64,000 nucleotides of DNA from an uncultured Holophagaceae bacterium (GTDB taxonomy: Bacteria; Acidobacteriota; Holophagae; Holophagales; Holophagaceae), in assembly GCA_903857495.1 (NCBI GenBank), contig CAIOFF010000019.1:1-64000 (forward strand). The letters run 5' to 3'. How positions within the stretch are numbered: position 1 is the first letter of the stretch; each line of letters begins with the position of its first letter. The position numbers and the translations under genes were made by a program. Shown here piece by piece: positions 35,304-46,032 of this stretch. Under the pieces are notes generated by a model. The model made no database searches, had not been told where the DNA came from, and saw only the letters and a program-made list of their open reading frames with translations.

Positions 35304-37058
35304 TCAGCGGAACAGGGCCCCGCCCGAGAGGTTGCCAGCCTCGATAGGGGCCACCTCCTCGCGCAGGTAGCCCGGGTGCCACATGGCCTGGGCGATGGCC
35401 GCCGGGATGTCCTCGTCGGCGATGGACCTCCTGGCCACGCCAGCGTTTCGCGCCTCCCTCACCACGGCCTCGGCCACCGAGGCGGTCACCTCCCGGATCC
35501 GGGCGGTGGGCGGAAAGAGGCTGCCGACTTCCAGCTCTCCGGGGTGCACGTTCTCGGCGAGGCGCCGCGCAGCTGCGGTGAACATGCCCGTGGTCACCTC
35601 CGTCGCTTCCGCGACCAGGATGCCCAGGCCCATGCCGGGGAAGATGAAGACGTTGTTGCTCTGGCCGATGACGTGCACGCGGCCGCCGAAGTGCACGGGC
35701 TCGAAGGGGCTGCCCGTGGCCACCAGGGCCCGGCCCTCGGTCCAGCGCAGGAGGTCCTCGGGCTTCGCCTCGCACTTGCTGGTGGGGTTGGACATCGGGA
35801 AGACCAGGGGACGCTCCACGTGCCTGGCCATCTCGCGGATGGCCTCCTCCGTGAAGGTGCCGGGGTCGCCGGAGGTGCCAATGAGCAGGGTGGGGTGCTA
35901 GGCCCGCACCACCGCGAGCAGGTCCCGGGGCTGACCCAGGCCCAGGCCGAACCGCTCGGCCAGCGCTGCAGGCCAGGCGAAGTCCCGGGCGTGCGGCTCG
36001 AGGCTGGGGTCGTCCTGAGTCAGCAGGCCGTTGAGGTCGAGGTTGGCTGTGGCCTGGAGAAGCTGATCCCCCTCGAGCCCCGCCTGCTGCAGGGTGGCCC
36101 GCACCAGCCGCGCGATGCCGATGCCGGCGGCGCCGGAGCCGAAGAACAGCACCCGCTGTTCCTGGAGGGGGACGCCTGTCGCCCGGCTGCCGGCGAGCAG
36201 ACCCGAGACAACCACTGCCGCCGTACCCTGGATGTCGTCATTGAAGCTGGTGATGACCTTCTGATAGCGGTCGAGGAGGCGGAAGGCGTTGGCTTTCTTG
36301 AAGTCCTCCCACTGCAGGAGGACCCGGGGGAAGCGCCGCTTCACCGCGAAGACGAACTCCTCCACCAGGGAGTCGTATTCCGGCCCCCGGAGGCGCGGCG
36401 CCCGCCAGCCCAGATACAGCTCGTCGGCCAGGAGGTCCTGGTTGTCGGTGCCCACGTCCAGGCTGATGGGCAGAGTCTGCCAGGGCGGGATGCCCGCCGC
36501 GGCGGTGTAGAGGGCAAGCTTGCCGATGGGGATGCCCATGCCGCCAGCGCCCTGGTCGCCCAGGCCCAAGATCCGCTCGTTGTCGGTGACGACGATGAGG
36601 CGCACCTCATCGAAGGGCGCGTTGCCAAGCACCTCGAAGATCCGGCCCCGGTGCTCCGGAGTGATCCAGATGCCCCGGGCGCGCCGGAAGATGTGGCTGA
36701 ACTCCTGGCAGGCCTGACCCACCGTGGGTGTGTAGACGATGGGCAGGAACTCCTGGATGTGGTCCAGCAGCACCCGGTAGAAGAGGTGCTCATTCCGGTC
36801 CTGCAGGGCCGCCAGCCCGATGTATTTCTCCAGGGGATCCTGCTTGCGGCTGATGTTGGCGTAGGCCCGGGCGCACTGCTGGTCCTGGGTGCTCACGGTG
36901 TGGGGCAGCAGGCCCTCCAGCCCGAAGGCGACGCGCTCTTCCTGGGTGAAGGCGGTGCCCTTGGTGTACATGGGGTGCCTCAGCAGCCGCGTGCCGCGGT
37001 AGGGGACCGCCAGATGGGGATTTCCGTGCTTGTCGAACTTCAGGCTGAAGCGTTCCAT
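35304..37058 (-). pseudogene. NAD-dependent malic enzyme interrupted by one in-frame TAG at 35898-35900
   Basis: MERFSLKFDKHGNPHLAVPYRGTRLLRHPMYTKGTAFT...DDIQGTAAVVVSGLL...[57 protein letters not shown]...SNNVFIFPGMGLG; both halves in the same frame. Confidence 0.85.
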
Positions 37059-37374
37059 GTCAACTCCTTCCCAAGGCGGTGGACGTCGCCCTGCACCCAC
37101 AGGCACAAGTCACCAACCGCCTGCCCAGGCGCAGCCAGTCAGGGGCACTCAGCTGCAGAGCCATACACCACCCCTCGGGAAACGGCCTCAGGCCGAACCC
37201 AGACAGCAACCCCGAGATGAACGCCCCCAATATGTGGTCCGGCCCTAGGAAAGTCGAGACCTCGGGGCACTTCCACTCCGCTCCGTGGGCTGGATTTTTG
37301 TCACGGATTTGTCTGATGCTAAGTTTCAAGATCAGTCCGTGGGGTATCCTCTCCTCGACCCCAGGAGATTGTCG

Positions 37375-37788
37375 GTGCCCATCGCAAGCTGGAATTCCCG
37401 CTTTCTGACCGGTATCGAGATCATCGATACCCAGCATGAGGCGCTCTTCCAGACCGTGAACACCCTTGCTGATGCGGTCAAGGTGAACAATGCGTCTCCG
37501 CGCGTGGGCGGCTACCTCGAGATGCTGGCTACCCAGACGAAAGAGCACTTCACCACAGAGGAGCAGTTTCTGACCGAGTCCGGCAATCGGCAGCTCCGCT
37601 CCCACCTGGAGGAGCACCGCGCCCTCAACGCCAAGCTGCAGGAGCTCCAGGCCAAGCACAGCCATGGTGGCCTGGTGTCCGCTGACGTGGCCCTGTTTTT
37701 CGCCGAGTGGTTCGCCCACCACCTCGCCGAGGTGGACATGGCCAACGGTGGGTCGAACTGGAAGCCGGCTCCCGCCCCCGGGACTTGA
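37375..37788 (+). CDS. bacteriohemerythrin
   Basis: WNSRFLTGIEIIDTQHEALFQTVN...HFTTEEQFLTES...HLEEHRALNAKL...WFAHHLAEVDM; GTG start likely. Confidence 0.88.
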   Translation: MPIASWNSRFLTGIEIIDTQHEALFQTVNTLADAVKVNNASPRVGGYLEMLATQTKEHFTTEEQFLTESGNRQLRSHLEEHRALNAKLQELQAKHSHGGLVSADVALFFAEWFAHHLAEVDMANGGSNWKPAPAPGT

Positions 37789-37807
37789 GGTCTGCCTAGG
37801 CAACAGC

Positions 37808-37990
37808 TCAGGTGCGGAGCAGCTCGCGACGGATGGACTCGGCCACCTGGCGGACCGCCTCGGAGCCGGAGTCGTCCCCGGAGAGCTGGTGGGCCTGCTG
37901 GATGCGGCGGGCGATGGCGAGGCAGGCCTCGGCGGTGGTCTTCTCGATGACTTTGACGGGGGGCTTGGACAGGACGTTTCCCGGTGGCAT
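37808..37990 (-). CDS. small hypothetical protein
   Basis: MPPGNVLSKPPVKVIEKTTAEACLAIARRIQQAHQLSGDDSGSEAVRQVAESIRRELLRT. Confidence 0.45.
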   Translation of the reverse strand: MPPGNVLSKPPVKVIEKTTAEACLAIARRIQQAHQLSGDDSGSEAVRQVAESIRRELLRT

Positions 37991-38188
37991 GGATCCTCCA
38001 ATGCGGTTCCGGCGGGTGGAAGAAGGTGTTTGGACTGGCTTCCTCCTAGGATGCCCATAGCAGGACGTTCGTTCCTGGATTTTTCCGGCACTTGTGCGGA
38101 CGGGAGCCGGCACCTCGCGGCACCCTAGATCCTTCGCTGTACCAACCGGTCGGTTCGCTGCATCCAACCTCCATTCAGGAGGCTCGGC

Positions 38189-39247
38189 ATGAGACCACGC
38201 ACGATTCTGGGCGTCCTCGTCCTGGCCGGAGCCCTGGCGGGCTTTGGCTTTGCCGTATCAACCCCCCGGAGCGCCCCTGCGGCGGCTCCAGCCCCTCGCG
38301 AGGATTTCAAGGTGACCGACACTCCGAAGCCATCCCAGACTGAGCTGAAGCAGAAGCTCACGCCCATGCAGTACCACGTGACCCAGGAGGCGGGCACCGA
38401 GCCGCCCTTCCGCAATGAGTTCTGGAACGAGCACCGGGAGGGCGTCTACGTTGATGTGGTGAGCGGGAAGCCCCTCTTCAGCTCGAAGGACAAGTTCGAC
38501 TCGGGCTGTGGGTGGCCGAGCTTCACCAAGCCCCTGGAGGGGCAGGACGTGGTCGAGAAGCGCGACATCACCCTGGGCATGGTCCGGACCGAGGTGCGCT
38601 CCCGGGCCGTGGACAGCCACCTGGGCCACGTCTTCGAGGACGGCCCCGCGGACCGCGGCGGCCTCCGCTACTGCATCAACAGCGCCGCCCTGCGCTTCGT
38701 GTCCGTGGCCGATCTGGAGAAGGAAGGCCTGGGTAGCTTCCTGCCCCTCTTCGGCAAGGCTGCTGCGGCCGCGAAGGAAGAGCTGGCCACCCTGGCCGGC
38801 GGCTGCTTCTGGGGCATGGAGGACCTGCTGCGCAAGCAGCCAGGTGTGCTGGGCACCGAGGTGGGCTACACCGGCGGCACCGTGGCCAAGGCCACCTACG
38901 AGCATCACGAGGGCCATGCGGAGGCGGTGCAGATCCGCTTCGATCCCTCGAAGACCACCTATGAGGCGCTGCTGCGCTTCTTCTTCCGCATGCACGACCC
39001 CACCACCCTGAACCGCCAGGGCAATGACACAGGCAGCTCCTACCGCAGCGCGATCTTCTTCCACTCCGAGGCCCAGCGGCAGGCTGCGGAGAAGGTGAAG
39101 GCCGAGGTGGACGCCAGCGGCAAGTGGAAGCGCCCGATCGTCACCGAGCTCACCGCCGCCGGCCCCTGGTGGCGCGCCGAGGAGTACCACCAGGACTACC
39201 TCATCAAGCACCCCGGTGGCTACACCTGCCACTGGGTCCGGGACTGA
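38189..39247 (+). CDS. msrBA: exported MsrB-MsrA fusion, peptide methionine sulfoxide reductase
   Basis: N-terminal hydrophobic signal; MsrB ([52 protein letters not shown]...); MsrA ([29 protein letters not shown]). Confidence 0.92.
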   Translation: MRPRTILGVLVLAGALAGFGFAVSTPRSAPAAAPAPREDFKVTDTPKPSQTELKQKLTPMQYHVTQEAGTEPPFRNEFWNEHREGVYVDVVSGKPLFSSKDKFDSGCGWPSFTKPLEGQDVVEKRDITLGMVRTEVRSRAVDSHLGHVFEDGPADRGGLRYCINSAALRFVSVADLEKEGLGSFLPLFGKAAAAAKEELATLAGGCFWGMEDLLRKQPGVLGTEVGYTGGTVAKATYEHHEGHAEAVQIRFDPSKTTYEALLRFFFRMHDPTTLNRQGNDTGSSYRSAIFFHSEAQRQAAEKVKAEVDASGKWKRPIVTELTAAGPWWRAEEYHQDYLIKHPGGYTCHWVRD

Positions 39248-39329
39248 GCGAACGCAACTCGCTCCACCACAAAGGTGGCCGCAGATAGTGTCTTTCTTCG
39301 TCGTTCTGGTTTTCAGGAAAAGATGGTTT

Positions 39330-39414
39330 AACCACAAAGAACACAAAGGCCACAAAGAAAAGAAGGAGCTGGATAGATAGGCTCTTCTTTGTGCCCTTTG
39401 TGTTCTTTGTGGTT
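39330..39414. repeat. intergenic fold-back element (aaccacaaagaacacaaagg... / ...ctttgtgttctttgtggtt)
   Basis: direct reading; same family as 148-233. Confidence 0.8.
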
Positions 39415-39564
39415 CCTATTTTCTTGTGAAGACGGATTCACCACGAGATTTCAGCTTGTCTCGCGTATCGACGTAGCCGATACCGAGAAGACGGGAAGAC
39501 CAGGAAAAAGTAGGAATAGCTTGTCTTCCTTCGTGGTCTTTGTGGTCTTCGTAGTTAAGGGTTT

Positions 39565-39997
39565 CCCGATTATCGGCCAAGCTCAGCCCCAGCCATTCAA
39601 GATCAAAAGCGGAACCACAGATGACGCAGATTCCGCAGATCGGCGCCGACCCACCGGCCTGGTGCCGGGTACGCTTCGGGGCAGTGCCGCGAAACCAGAA
39701 CCATTGCCAGTGATGTCCCTGACGGCAGGGAGAGGGCCGCAGCGTCAGCATGGGGCTCCATCCAGGGGCGCCGCAGCCGCGCCCTTGAGAGCGCGGCCGG
39801 GGCGCCCCTGGATGACTTCCGGCGCCGCCGGAAGCCGCCTCCGGCGGGTCCCTGCGGGTGGTGTCGGCACCCATCTGTGCAATCGCCTTGATCACCGGCA
39901 GGGACCGGGTGCCCAGGGCAGCAAGGCCTAGGGTGGAGGCGCGGCATCTGCGTCATCTGTGGACCGCTTTTCAGGCTGAAGCTGGCCGATAATCCGG
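39565..39997. repeat. composite nested fold-back element bounded by CCCGATTATCGGCC ... GGCCGATAATCCGG
   Basis: outer arms; next arms ccacagatgacgcagat/atctgcgtcatctgtgg; inner arms CATCCAGGGGCGCC (39759-39772)/GGCGCCCCTGGATG (39801-39814). Confidence 0.75.
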
Positions 39998-40013
39998 AAG
40001 GGTTTTTCAGCCC

Positions 40014-40445
40014 TCACACCCGGAAGTTGTCGGGGCGCCAGGTCTGGATGCGCTTCTTGATGGCTTCGCCGTCGAGCTTCTGGTCGAGGGCTTCGCGGAC
40101 GCGGTCGGCGAGTTCGGCGTCGGCGGCGAAGCGCAGGCCCACGAACTGCTTCGGTGTCAGTTCGGCGATGCGGCCCTGCAGATCGGAAGGCAGCAGGCGC
40201 TGCATGCGGAGGGTCTCCTCCAGGCGGATCAGCCGGTCCTGGACCTTGAGGGCCGAGCCGCGAGTCACCAGGGCCAGGAGCACCAGGATCAGGCAGAGCA
40301 CCATGGCCCAGGCCGCGTGGAGGCTCGGATACTTGATGACGTGCCAGACGCTGGTGAACCAGCTGACCAGGAGCACCGGGAGCACGATGAAGTGCATCAG
40401 GGGATCGAAGCGACGGTGGTGCGCGTAGGACTGTTGTTCAGACAT
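40014..40445 (-). CDS. hypothetical membrane protein with two TM segments (DUF6526-like)
   Basis: MSEQQSYAHHRRFDPLMHFIVLPVLLVSWFTSVWHVIKYPSLHAAWAMVLCLILVLLALVTRG. Confidence 0.6.
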   Translation of the reverse strand: MSEQQSYAHHRRFDPLMHFIVLPVLLVSWFTSVWHVIKYPSLHAAWAMVLCLILVLLALVTRGSALKVQDRLIRLEETLRMQRLLPSDLQGRIAELTPKQFVGLRFAADAELADRVREALDQKLDGEAIKKRIQTWRPDNFRV

Positions 40446-40604
40446 GGAGGCTCCTCGGCAAAGGTGAAGATTACAGCACTGGACACTCAGGTAGGGCCTT
40501 GAAGAAGAAAAAACAGTCAATGATACTCAAAAAAGTGTCAATGTGTGCCGCTGAAATCCCTAAGGGGCACCTGCTGGTTGCTGTTCAAGCAAAGGACAAA
40601 TCAG

Positions 40605-40737
40605 CCACCGATGAACACCGATGAACACCGATAAAACATGATAAAAACAAAAAGAATTATCTATATAGTTTCTTCTTTATCAGCTTTTTATCGGTGTTCA
40701 TCGGTGTTCATCGGTGTTCATCGGTGTTCATCGGTGG
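40605..40737. repeat. intergenic fold-back element with 12-bp periodic arms (ccaccgatgaacaccgatgaacaccgat / atcggtgttcatcggtg...)
   Basis: direct reading; the right arm has more unit copies than the left. Confidence 0.8.
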
Positions 40738-40755
40738 TAAAAAAAGCTTGTTTCA

Positions 40756-41181
40756 CTAGTCCAGCGGCCCGCTGCGCCTTCGCTTCAGGTCGGAGGCTTT
40801 CTTTTTGGCGTCCAGGCGGCGCTCCTTGGAGGCTCGGGTGGGGCGGGTGGCCCGGCGGGGAATGGGGCGCACCAGGGCGGCCCGGATGCCTTCGGCGACC
40901 TTCTCCCGGGCGTCGTCGAGGTTCTTGAGCTGGTCCCGGGTGCGGTCGCTGACCACCATCCACAGGCCCTCGGCGTCGAGCCGGTTGCGCTGGGCCGCGC
41001 GGAGTCGCAGCAGGGCGTCCTCGGGGAGGCCTTCGATGGCCGTGAGGTCGATGCGCAGCTCCACCTTGGAGGACACCTTGTTGACGTTCTGGCCCCCGGC
41101 GCCGCCGGCGCGGACCGCCTTGAACCGGATGGCCTCGCCGGGGACCCGGACGGAGGCGGTGACAGGGATGGGATCGGCCAT
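40756..41181 (-). CDS. arfB: alternative ribosome-rescue factor (class I RF-like peptidyl-tRNA hydrolase)
   Basis: RFKAVRAGGAGGQNVNKVSSKVELRIDL (GGQ), basic C-terminal tail. Confidence 0.88.
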   Translation of the reverse strand: MADPIPVTASVRVPGEAIRFKAVRAGGAGGQNVNKVSSKVELRIDLTAIEGLPEDALLRLRAAQRNRLDAEGLWMVVSDRTRDQLKNLDDAREKVAEGIRAALVRPIPRRATRPTRASKERRLDAKKKASDLKRRRSGPLD

Positions 41182-41190
41182 GCCAACAGC

Positions 41191-42456
41191 CTAGCGCATC
41201 GCCTCCATGGGGCTCAGCCGCATGGCGCGGAAGGCGGGGTAGAGCCCGAACAGCAGGGCGAGGGTCAGGGCCACGATCCAGGCCGTGATGAGACCCACGG
41301 GATTGACCATGAGGCCGAAGGGGAAGTTGGACGAGAGGGCCTCGCAGAGCAGGGCGCCGGACAGGGTCCCGAGCAGCGCCCCCAGGGCCGCCAGCACCAG
41401 CGCCTCGAGCAGGAACTGGATGAAGATCTCGTGGTCCGAGGCCCCCAGCGCCTTCCGCAGGCCGATCTCGAAGCGGCGGTCGCTGAAGCTGATGAGCATC
41501 ACCGACAGCACGCCCACGCCGCCCACCAGCAGCACGGTCCCGGCCAGGCTCAGGAGCACGACCTTCCAGCCGTGCATCTGCTCCAGGAAGTTCCGGTAGC
41601 CCTTGGCGGCTTCGGCGTCGAGGTCCATTACCTCGGCATCCTCGATGCCGTGGTGGGCCTGGCGCACGCGGCCCAGCAGCATGGCCGAGATCTCGCCCGC
41701 CTCCTGGGGGTTCCGCAGCTTGACCGTGACCTGGGCCAGCCGGTGGCTCGGGTCCATGCGGTCCATGTAGGTCTCCAGGGGGATGAGGATCCCGTTGGCG
41801 TCGTAGTAGTTCTCGTCGTTGAAGATCTGGCCGGGCGCCTGCACGCCCACCAGGCGGAAGGGCACGCCGTCCACCACCAGGTCGCGGCCCACGGGATCCG
41901 CGCCGCCGAAGAGCTTCGCCGCCAGGCTGGCGCCCACCACGGCCACGGTGGAGCGGCGGCGCTGGTCGTCCTCCGTGAGGCCGCGGCCGAGGGCGATGGG
42001 GCGGTTCATCCACTGGGCGTAGTCGGGGCTCACGCCCATCACGTACATACGCTCGGCGCCGCCGGGGGTCCGCACCGTGCTGGATTTCTGGGCCCGGGGC
42101 AGGAAGGCCAGCACCTTGGCGTTGGGCGCGTTCAGGCGGCTGAGGTCCTCGTAGCGGAGCCCGGGGCTCATGGCGAAGCGCTTGCGGTCCTCGCCGGTCT
42201 CGGGGGTCTTGGGGGCGATGCGGACGGTGCCATCCCAGCTCATGCCGGCGAAGCCCGTGCTGATCTTGTCCATGAGGCCGTCCAGCACCGAGGTCATGAC
42301 CACCAGCGCGAAGACGCCGAGCATGAGCAGGGTGAGGGTCAGGAGGCTGCGCAGCTTGTGGGCCCAGAGCTCGACCAGGCCGGTGCGGATCACCTCCCAG
42401 AACATGCCCAGGCTGAAGCCGCGGGCCGCGGGGCGGAGGGCGGCTCTCTCACTCAT
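41191..42456 (-). CDS. MacB-like ABC transporter permease
   Basis: LRSLLTLTLLMLGVFALVVMTSVLDG..., C-terminal FtsX-like TM block. Confidence 0.88.
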   Translation of the reverse strand: MSERAALRPAARGFSLGMFWEVIRTGLVELWAHKLRSLLTLTLLMLGVFALVVMTSVLDGLMDKISTGFAGMSWDGTVRIAPKTPETGEDRKRFAMSPGLRYEDLSRLNAPNAKVLAFLPRAQKSSTVRTPGGAERMYVMGVSPDYAQWMNRPIALGRGLTEDDQRRRSTVAVVGASLAAKLFGGADPVGRDLVVDGVPFRLVGVQAPGQIFNDENYYDANGILIPLETYMDRMDPSHRLAQVTVKLRNPQEAGEISAMLLGRVRQAHHGIEDAEVMDLDAEAAKGYRNFLEQMHGWKVVLLSLAGTVLLVGGVGVLSVMLISFSDRRFEIGLRKALGASDHEIFIQFLLEALVLAALGALLGTLSGALLCEALSSNFPFGLMVNPVGLITAWIVALTLALLFGLYPAFRAMRLSPMEAMR

Positions 42457-43699
42457 AACGCAGGGCTTCCATGGGCGAGAGCCTGCTGGCCTTCCAGGCC
42501 GGGTAGAGGGCGAACAGGAACCCGAAGGCACCGGCCATGCCATAGGCCCAGAAGAAGCTGGCGGGGGTCATGTGCAGCGGCACGCCGATGCTGCGGGTGA
42601 TGCCCCAGGAGAAGCCCACGCCGAGCACCAGGCCTGCGGCTCCGCCCAGGGCTGTGATGAGCAGGGCCTCGGTCATGAAGCTCTTGAAGATCTCCCGGCC
42701 GGAGGCGCCGATGGCCATCTTCACGCCCACCTCCCGGACCCGCTCCTTGAGGCTGGCCATCTGGATGTTGACGTTGACGATGCCGCCGCCCACCAGGGCC
42801 AGCACGCCGGACAACAGGAAGACGATGTCGTAGACGCTGCCCTGGCTCTGGCGGCGGCGCATGCGGGCGGCCACATCGTCCAGGCGGAAGTCGTCCTGAA
42901 GCCGGTGATTGGCGGACACCAGGCTCTTCAGCTGCTGGGCGAAGCCGCTCATGGCAGCCATGTCGGGGATGCGGAAGGTGACGCGGTCCACCCGCCGGTA
43001 GGCGTCGCCGTTCATGCGGCGCTGCACCAGGTTGGCGGGCACGGCGATGATGCGGTTGCGCCACCAGAACTGGTTGCCGCCCCCTTCGCGGAAGTGGAAC
43101 ACCCGCTCCTGGAAGGTGCCGATGACCGTGACGGGGATGTCGCCGATGCGCAGGGACTGGCCGAGGGCATCGCCTTTGGGGAAGAAGGTGGCGGCGGCCT
43201 CGGTGCCGAGGATGACCACGGGTGCGCCGCCTTCCATTTCAGAAAGAGAGAAGCCGCGGCCCTCGGCGAGGCCGTAGCCGTTGGCCGGGATGTAGTCGCC
43301 GCCGATGCCGCTGACCGACCGGTCCTGGTCCGCGAAGGCCGAGACGATGCGGGCCCGGGCGCCCTTCTGGCGGCTGACCCCCTGGATGGCGTCAGCCTTG
43401 AGCGCCTCGCCGCCGAGGGCGTCCGCATCGCGGAGGCCCAGGTTGGCCTGCTGCAGCGCCGACGGCTGGCCGTCCTTCATGGCGGTCCGGGGCATGACGT
43501 TGAGCTTGTCGAGGCCACCCATCTTGATGAACATCTCGTCGGCCCGCTTGCGCTGGCTGTCGGAGATGGAGAAGCCGCCCAGCACCGACGCCACGCCGAG
43601 CAGCACCCCGAGGGCCTGGAGGACCGAGCGGCCAAGGTTCTCCCTCAGCTCGGTCCAGGCTCCCAGCAGCCGCTCGCGGAAGGCGCCGGAGGCCTTCAT
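42449..43699 (-). CDS. MacB-like ABC transporter permease (paralogue)
   Basis: RSVLQALGVLLGVASVLGGFSISDSQRKRADEMF...; FtsX-like C-terminus. Confidence 0.88.
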   Translation of the reverse strand: MKASGAFRERLLGAWTELRENLGRSVLQALGVLLGVASVLGGFSISDSQRKRADEMFIKMGGLDKLNVMPRTAMKDGQPSALQQANLGLRDADALGGEALKADAIQGVSRQKGARARIVSAFADQDRSVSGIGGDYIPANGYGLAEGRGFSLSEMEGGAPVVILGTEAAATFFPKGDALGQSLRIGDIPVTVIGTFQERVFHFREGGGNQFWWRNRIIAVPANLVQRRMNGDAYRRVDRVTFRIPDMAAMSGFAQQLKSLVSANHRLQDDFRLDDVAARMRRRQSQGSVYDIVFLLSGVLALVGGGIVNVNIQMASLKERVREVGVKMAIGASGREIFKSFMTEALLITALGGAAGLVLGVGFSWGITRSIGVPLHMTPASFFWAYGMAGAFGFLFALYPAWKASRLSPMEALRYE

Positions 43700-44514
43700 G
43701 GCGCCGTCCGGGATCCGGCTTCGGCGTGGGACGCCTCCCACTCGCCACCCGCCGCTCCCTGGTGATGCGCGGTCAGGCGGGTGCCCGGCTCTTGGGAGGC
43801 CATCGAGGCCTCCCACTCGCCACCCGCCGCGACCACGCCATCCCGAATCTCAACCCGGCGCTCGGCCAGGGCGGCGATGTGGGGGTCGTGGGTGACCAAT
43901 AGCAGGGTGTTCCCCTGGCGGTGCAGCTCCTGGAAGAGCTCCAGCACCTCGGCGCCGGTCTTGGAGTCCAGGGCGCCGGTGGGCTCGTCCGCCAGCAGCA
44001 GGGCAGGGCCGTTAGCCAGGGCCCGGGCCACGGCCACCCGCTGCTTCTGGCCCCCGGAGAGCGTCGCGGGCAGCTTGTCGGCCTTGTCGGCGATGCCCAC
44101 CTTCTCGAGCAGGGCCAGGGCGCGCTCGCGGCGTTCTTTGCGGCCCACGCCCGCGTAGAGCATGGGCAGCTCCACGTTGCGGACGATGCTCGCCTTGGGC
44201 AGCAGGTTGTAGCTCTGGAACACGAAGCCGACCTTCTCGTTGCGGATGCGGGCCAGCTCACCGCCGCTGAGGCCCTGGACCGCGTGCCCGTCCAGGGTGT
44301 AGGTGCCAGCCGTGGGCAGGTCCAGGCAGCCGAGGATGGCCATGAGGGTGGACTTGCCGGAGCCGGAGGGGCCGACCAGAGCCACGAACTCGCCCTGCTG
44401 GACGCTGAGGTCCACGCCACGCAGCGCGTGGACGGCCGCGCCGTTGGCGCCATAGACCTTCGTCAGGCCCAGGGTCTCGATGATGGGGGCGCTGGCGTCC
44501 CTAGTTGTTCTCAT
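43696..44514 (-). CDS. MacB-type ABC transporter ATP-binding protein
   Basis: VALVGPSGSGKSTLMAILGCLDLPTAG, LSGGQKQRVAVARALANGPALLLADEPTGALD. Confidence 0.95.
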   Translation of the reverse strand: MRTTRDASAPIIETLGLTKVYGANGAAVHALRGVDLSVQQGEFVALVGPSGSGKSTLMAILGCLDLPTAGTYTLDGHAVQGLSGGELARIRNEKVGFVFQSYNLLPKASIVRNVELPMLYAGVGRKERRERALALLEKVGIADKADKLPATLSGGQKQRVAVARALANGPALLLADEPTGALDSKTGAEVLELFQELHRQGNTLLLVTHDPHIAALAERRVEIRDGVVAAGGEWEASMASQEPGTRLTAHHQGAAGGEWEASHAEAGSRTAP

Positions 44515-45721
44515 CGTCCTTCTCGACCTTCTTCTTGCTGGGATCCTCGAGGCTGACCTGGTCGCCGGCCTTGAGACCGGCCAGGATTTCCACCCGCTCC
44601 AGGGTGGCGATGCCTGCCGTGACCTGGACCACGTCGAAGTATTCCTGCCAGTGGTCCGCCAGCCAGATGAACTTGCCGCGGCCCGTGAGACCCTCCTTGG
44701 CCTTGGCCAGGTCCTTGGGCGGCAGGTCCGCCTTCAGCCGGTAGACCACGGTCTGGCCATTGCGGCGCTGCAGGGCCTCCAGGGGCACGCTCACGGCCTT
44801 GTCCCGCTTCTCGCCCAGGATCTCCACATTGGCGCTCATGCCGGTGCGGAAGGACTCCGTGAGCTCGTCCAGGGCCACCTCGACCTTGAAGACCTTGATC
44901 TTCTCGACCAGGTCGGCCGCGGGAGCCACGAAGCGCACCTTGCCGGTGAAGGCCCGCTGGGGATAGGCATCCAGGCTGATGCGCACGGGCTGGCCGACGC
45001 GGACCTTGGCGATGTCCACCTCGTTGAGGTTCACCCGGACGATGAGCGAGGCCAGGTCCGCGACGGTGAAGACCACGGTGCCGGCGCTGAAGGAGCTGAC
45101 GCCGGAGGTGATGGTGTCGCCCAGCTCCACGCCCTTCTTGATGACGACGCCATTCAGGGGGGCCGTGACCCGGGCCAGCTGGGTGGAGGCATTGCCGCTG
45201 ATGGGAATGCCGCGGTCCTCGACGATCTGGTAGCGCGTCTGGGCGCTCTTGTAGGACTCCTCGGCCAGGTCCCGCGTGGTCCGGGCGGCCCGGTAGACCT
45301 GGTCCGAGATGAGGCCCAGGCGGAAGAGCTCGGCCTGCTGGGCGAAGTCCCGCTCGGCATTCTTGAAGCTCACCTTGGCCTGGGACACGCTGCCCTTCAC
45401 ATCGGAGAGGGTCTGGGCCTGGTTCACGTCGGGCTCCACCTCGGCCAGGACCTCGCCCGCCCGGACCGTGGCGCCCTCCCGGACCTTCAGGCCGACGATG
45501 CGCCCGGACACCGTGGACTTCACGTCCACCTTGGTGAGGGGATCCACCACGCCCACCTCGCGGACGCTCACCTGGAGGTCCTCGGCCTGCACCTTCCCGA
45601 GCCGGAAGGGGGTGCTGGCCTCGGCCTTCTTGCCCTTGCCGTCGCTCCCCTTCAGGGTGAGGAACATGCCCGCAGCCAGGGCCACCCCGGCGACCGATGC
45701 GATGATCCATCGCTTCTTCAT
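44501..45721 (-). CDS. HlyD/MacA-like periplasmic adaptor
   Basis: MKKRWIIASVAGVALAAGMFLTLKG...VREVGVVDPLTKVDVKSTVSGRIVGLKVREGATVRAGEVLAEVEP. Confidence 0.9.
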   Translation of the reverse strand: MKKRWIIASVAGVALAAGMFLTLKGSDGKGKKAEASTPFRLGKVQAEDLQVSVREVGVVDPLTKVDVKSTVSGRIVGLKVREGATVRAGEVLAEVEPDVNQAQTLSDVKGSVSQAKVSFKNAERDFAQQAELFRLGLISDQVYRAARTTRDLAEESYKSAQTRYQIVEDRGIPISGNASTQLARVTAPLNGVVIKKGVELGDTITSGVSSFSAGTVVFTVADLASLIVRVNLNEVDIAKVRVGQPVRISLDAYPQRAFTGKVRFVAPAADLVEKIKVFKVEVALDELTESFRTGMSANVEILGEKRDKAVSVPLEALQRRNGQTVVYRLKADLPPKDLAKAKEGLTGRGKFIWLADHWQEYFDVVQVTAGIATLERVEILAGLKAGDQVSLEDPSKKKVEKDDENN

Positions 45722-46032
45722 GGAACCCCCTGATGGAAAAGATGCCGGGCGAGCCGGGATGCTGAATGAACTACGAGGCAGAGTCTGGGGCCGTTTAGCA
45801 GACAGCTGAGTGGGCAATCGGCCAGAGGGGGCTCCGGGTCGGCGAGGGGCCTATGGGGGCCGGCAAGACCCGCCGTTGCAACTCACCACACCCCAGTGGC
45901 GACTATCCACGTATCGGACCCTTAAACCTTTTCCATAAGCAGGAATGGCTTGGGTAACCGAACTGGCACAGCCTGCGCTACCTGGCCAGTGGGACGAATC
46001 CCCTTTGCGGCCCGGCCGCACCAGGAGCAACC

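Noticed and set aside
35898-35900. Pyrrolysine or other programmed recoding at the malic enzyme TAG
   Set aside because: No pyl genes or recoding signal seen in the window and no precedent known to me at this site; point mutation or sequencing error is simpler
35190-37220. 676-aa plus-strand ORF
   Set aside because: Antisense to the malic enzyme; low-complexity composition typical of GC-rich shadow ORFs
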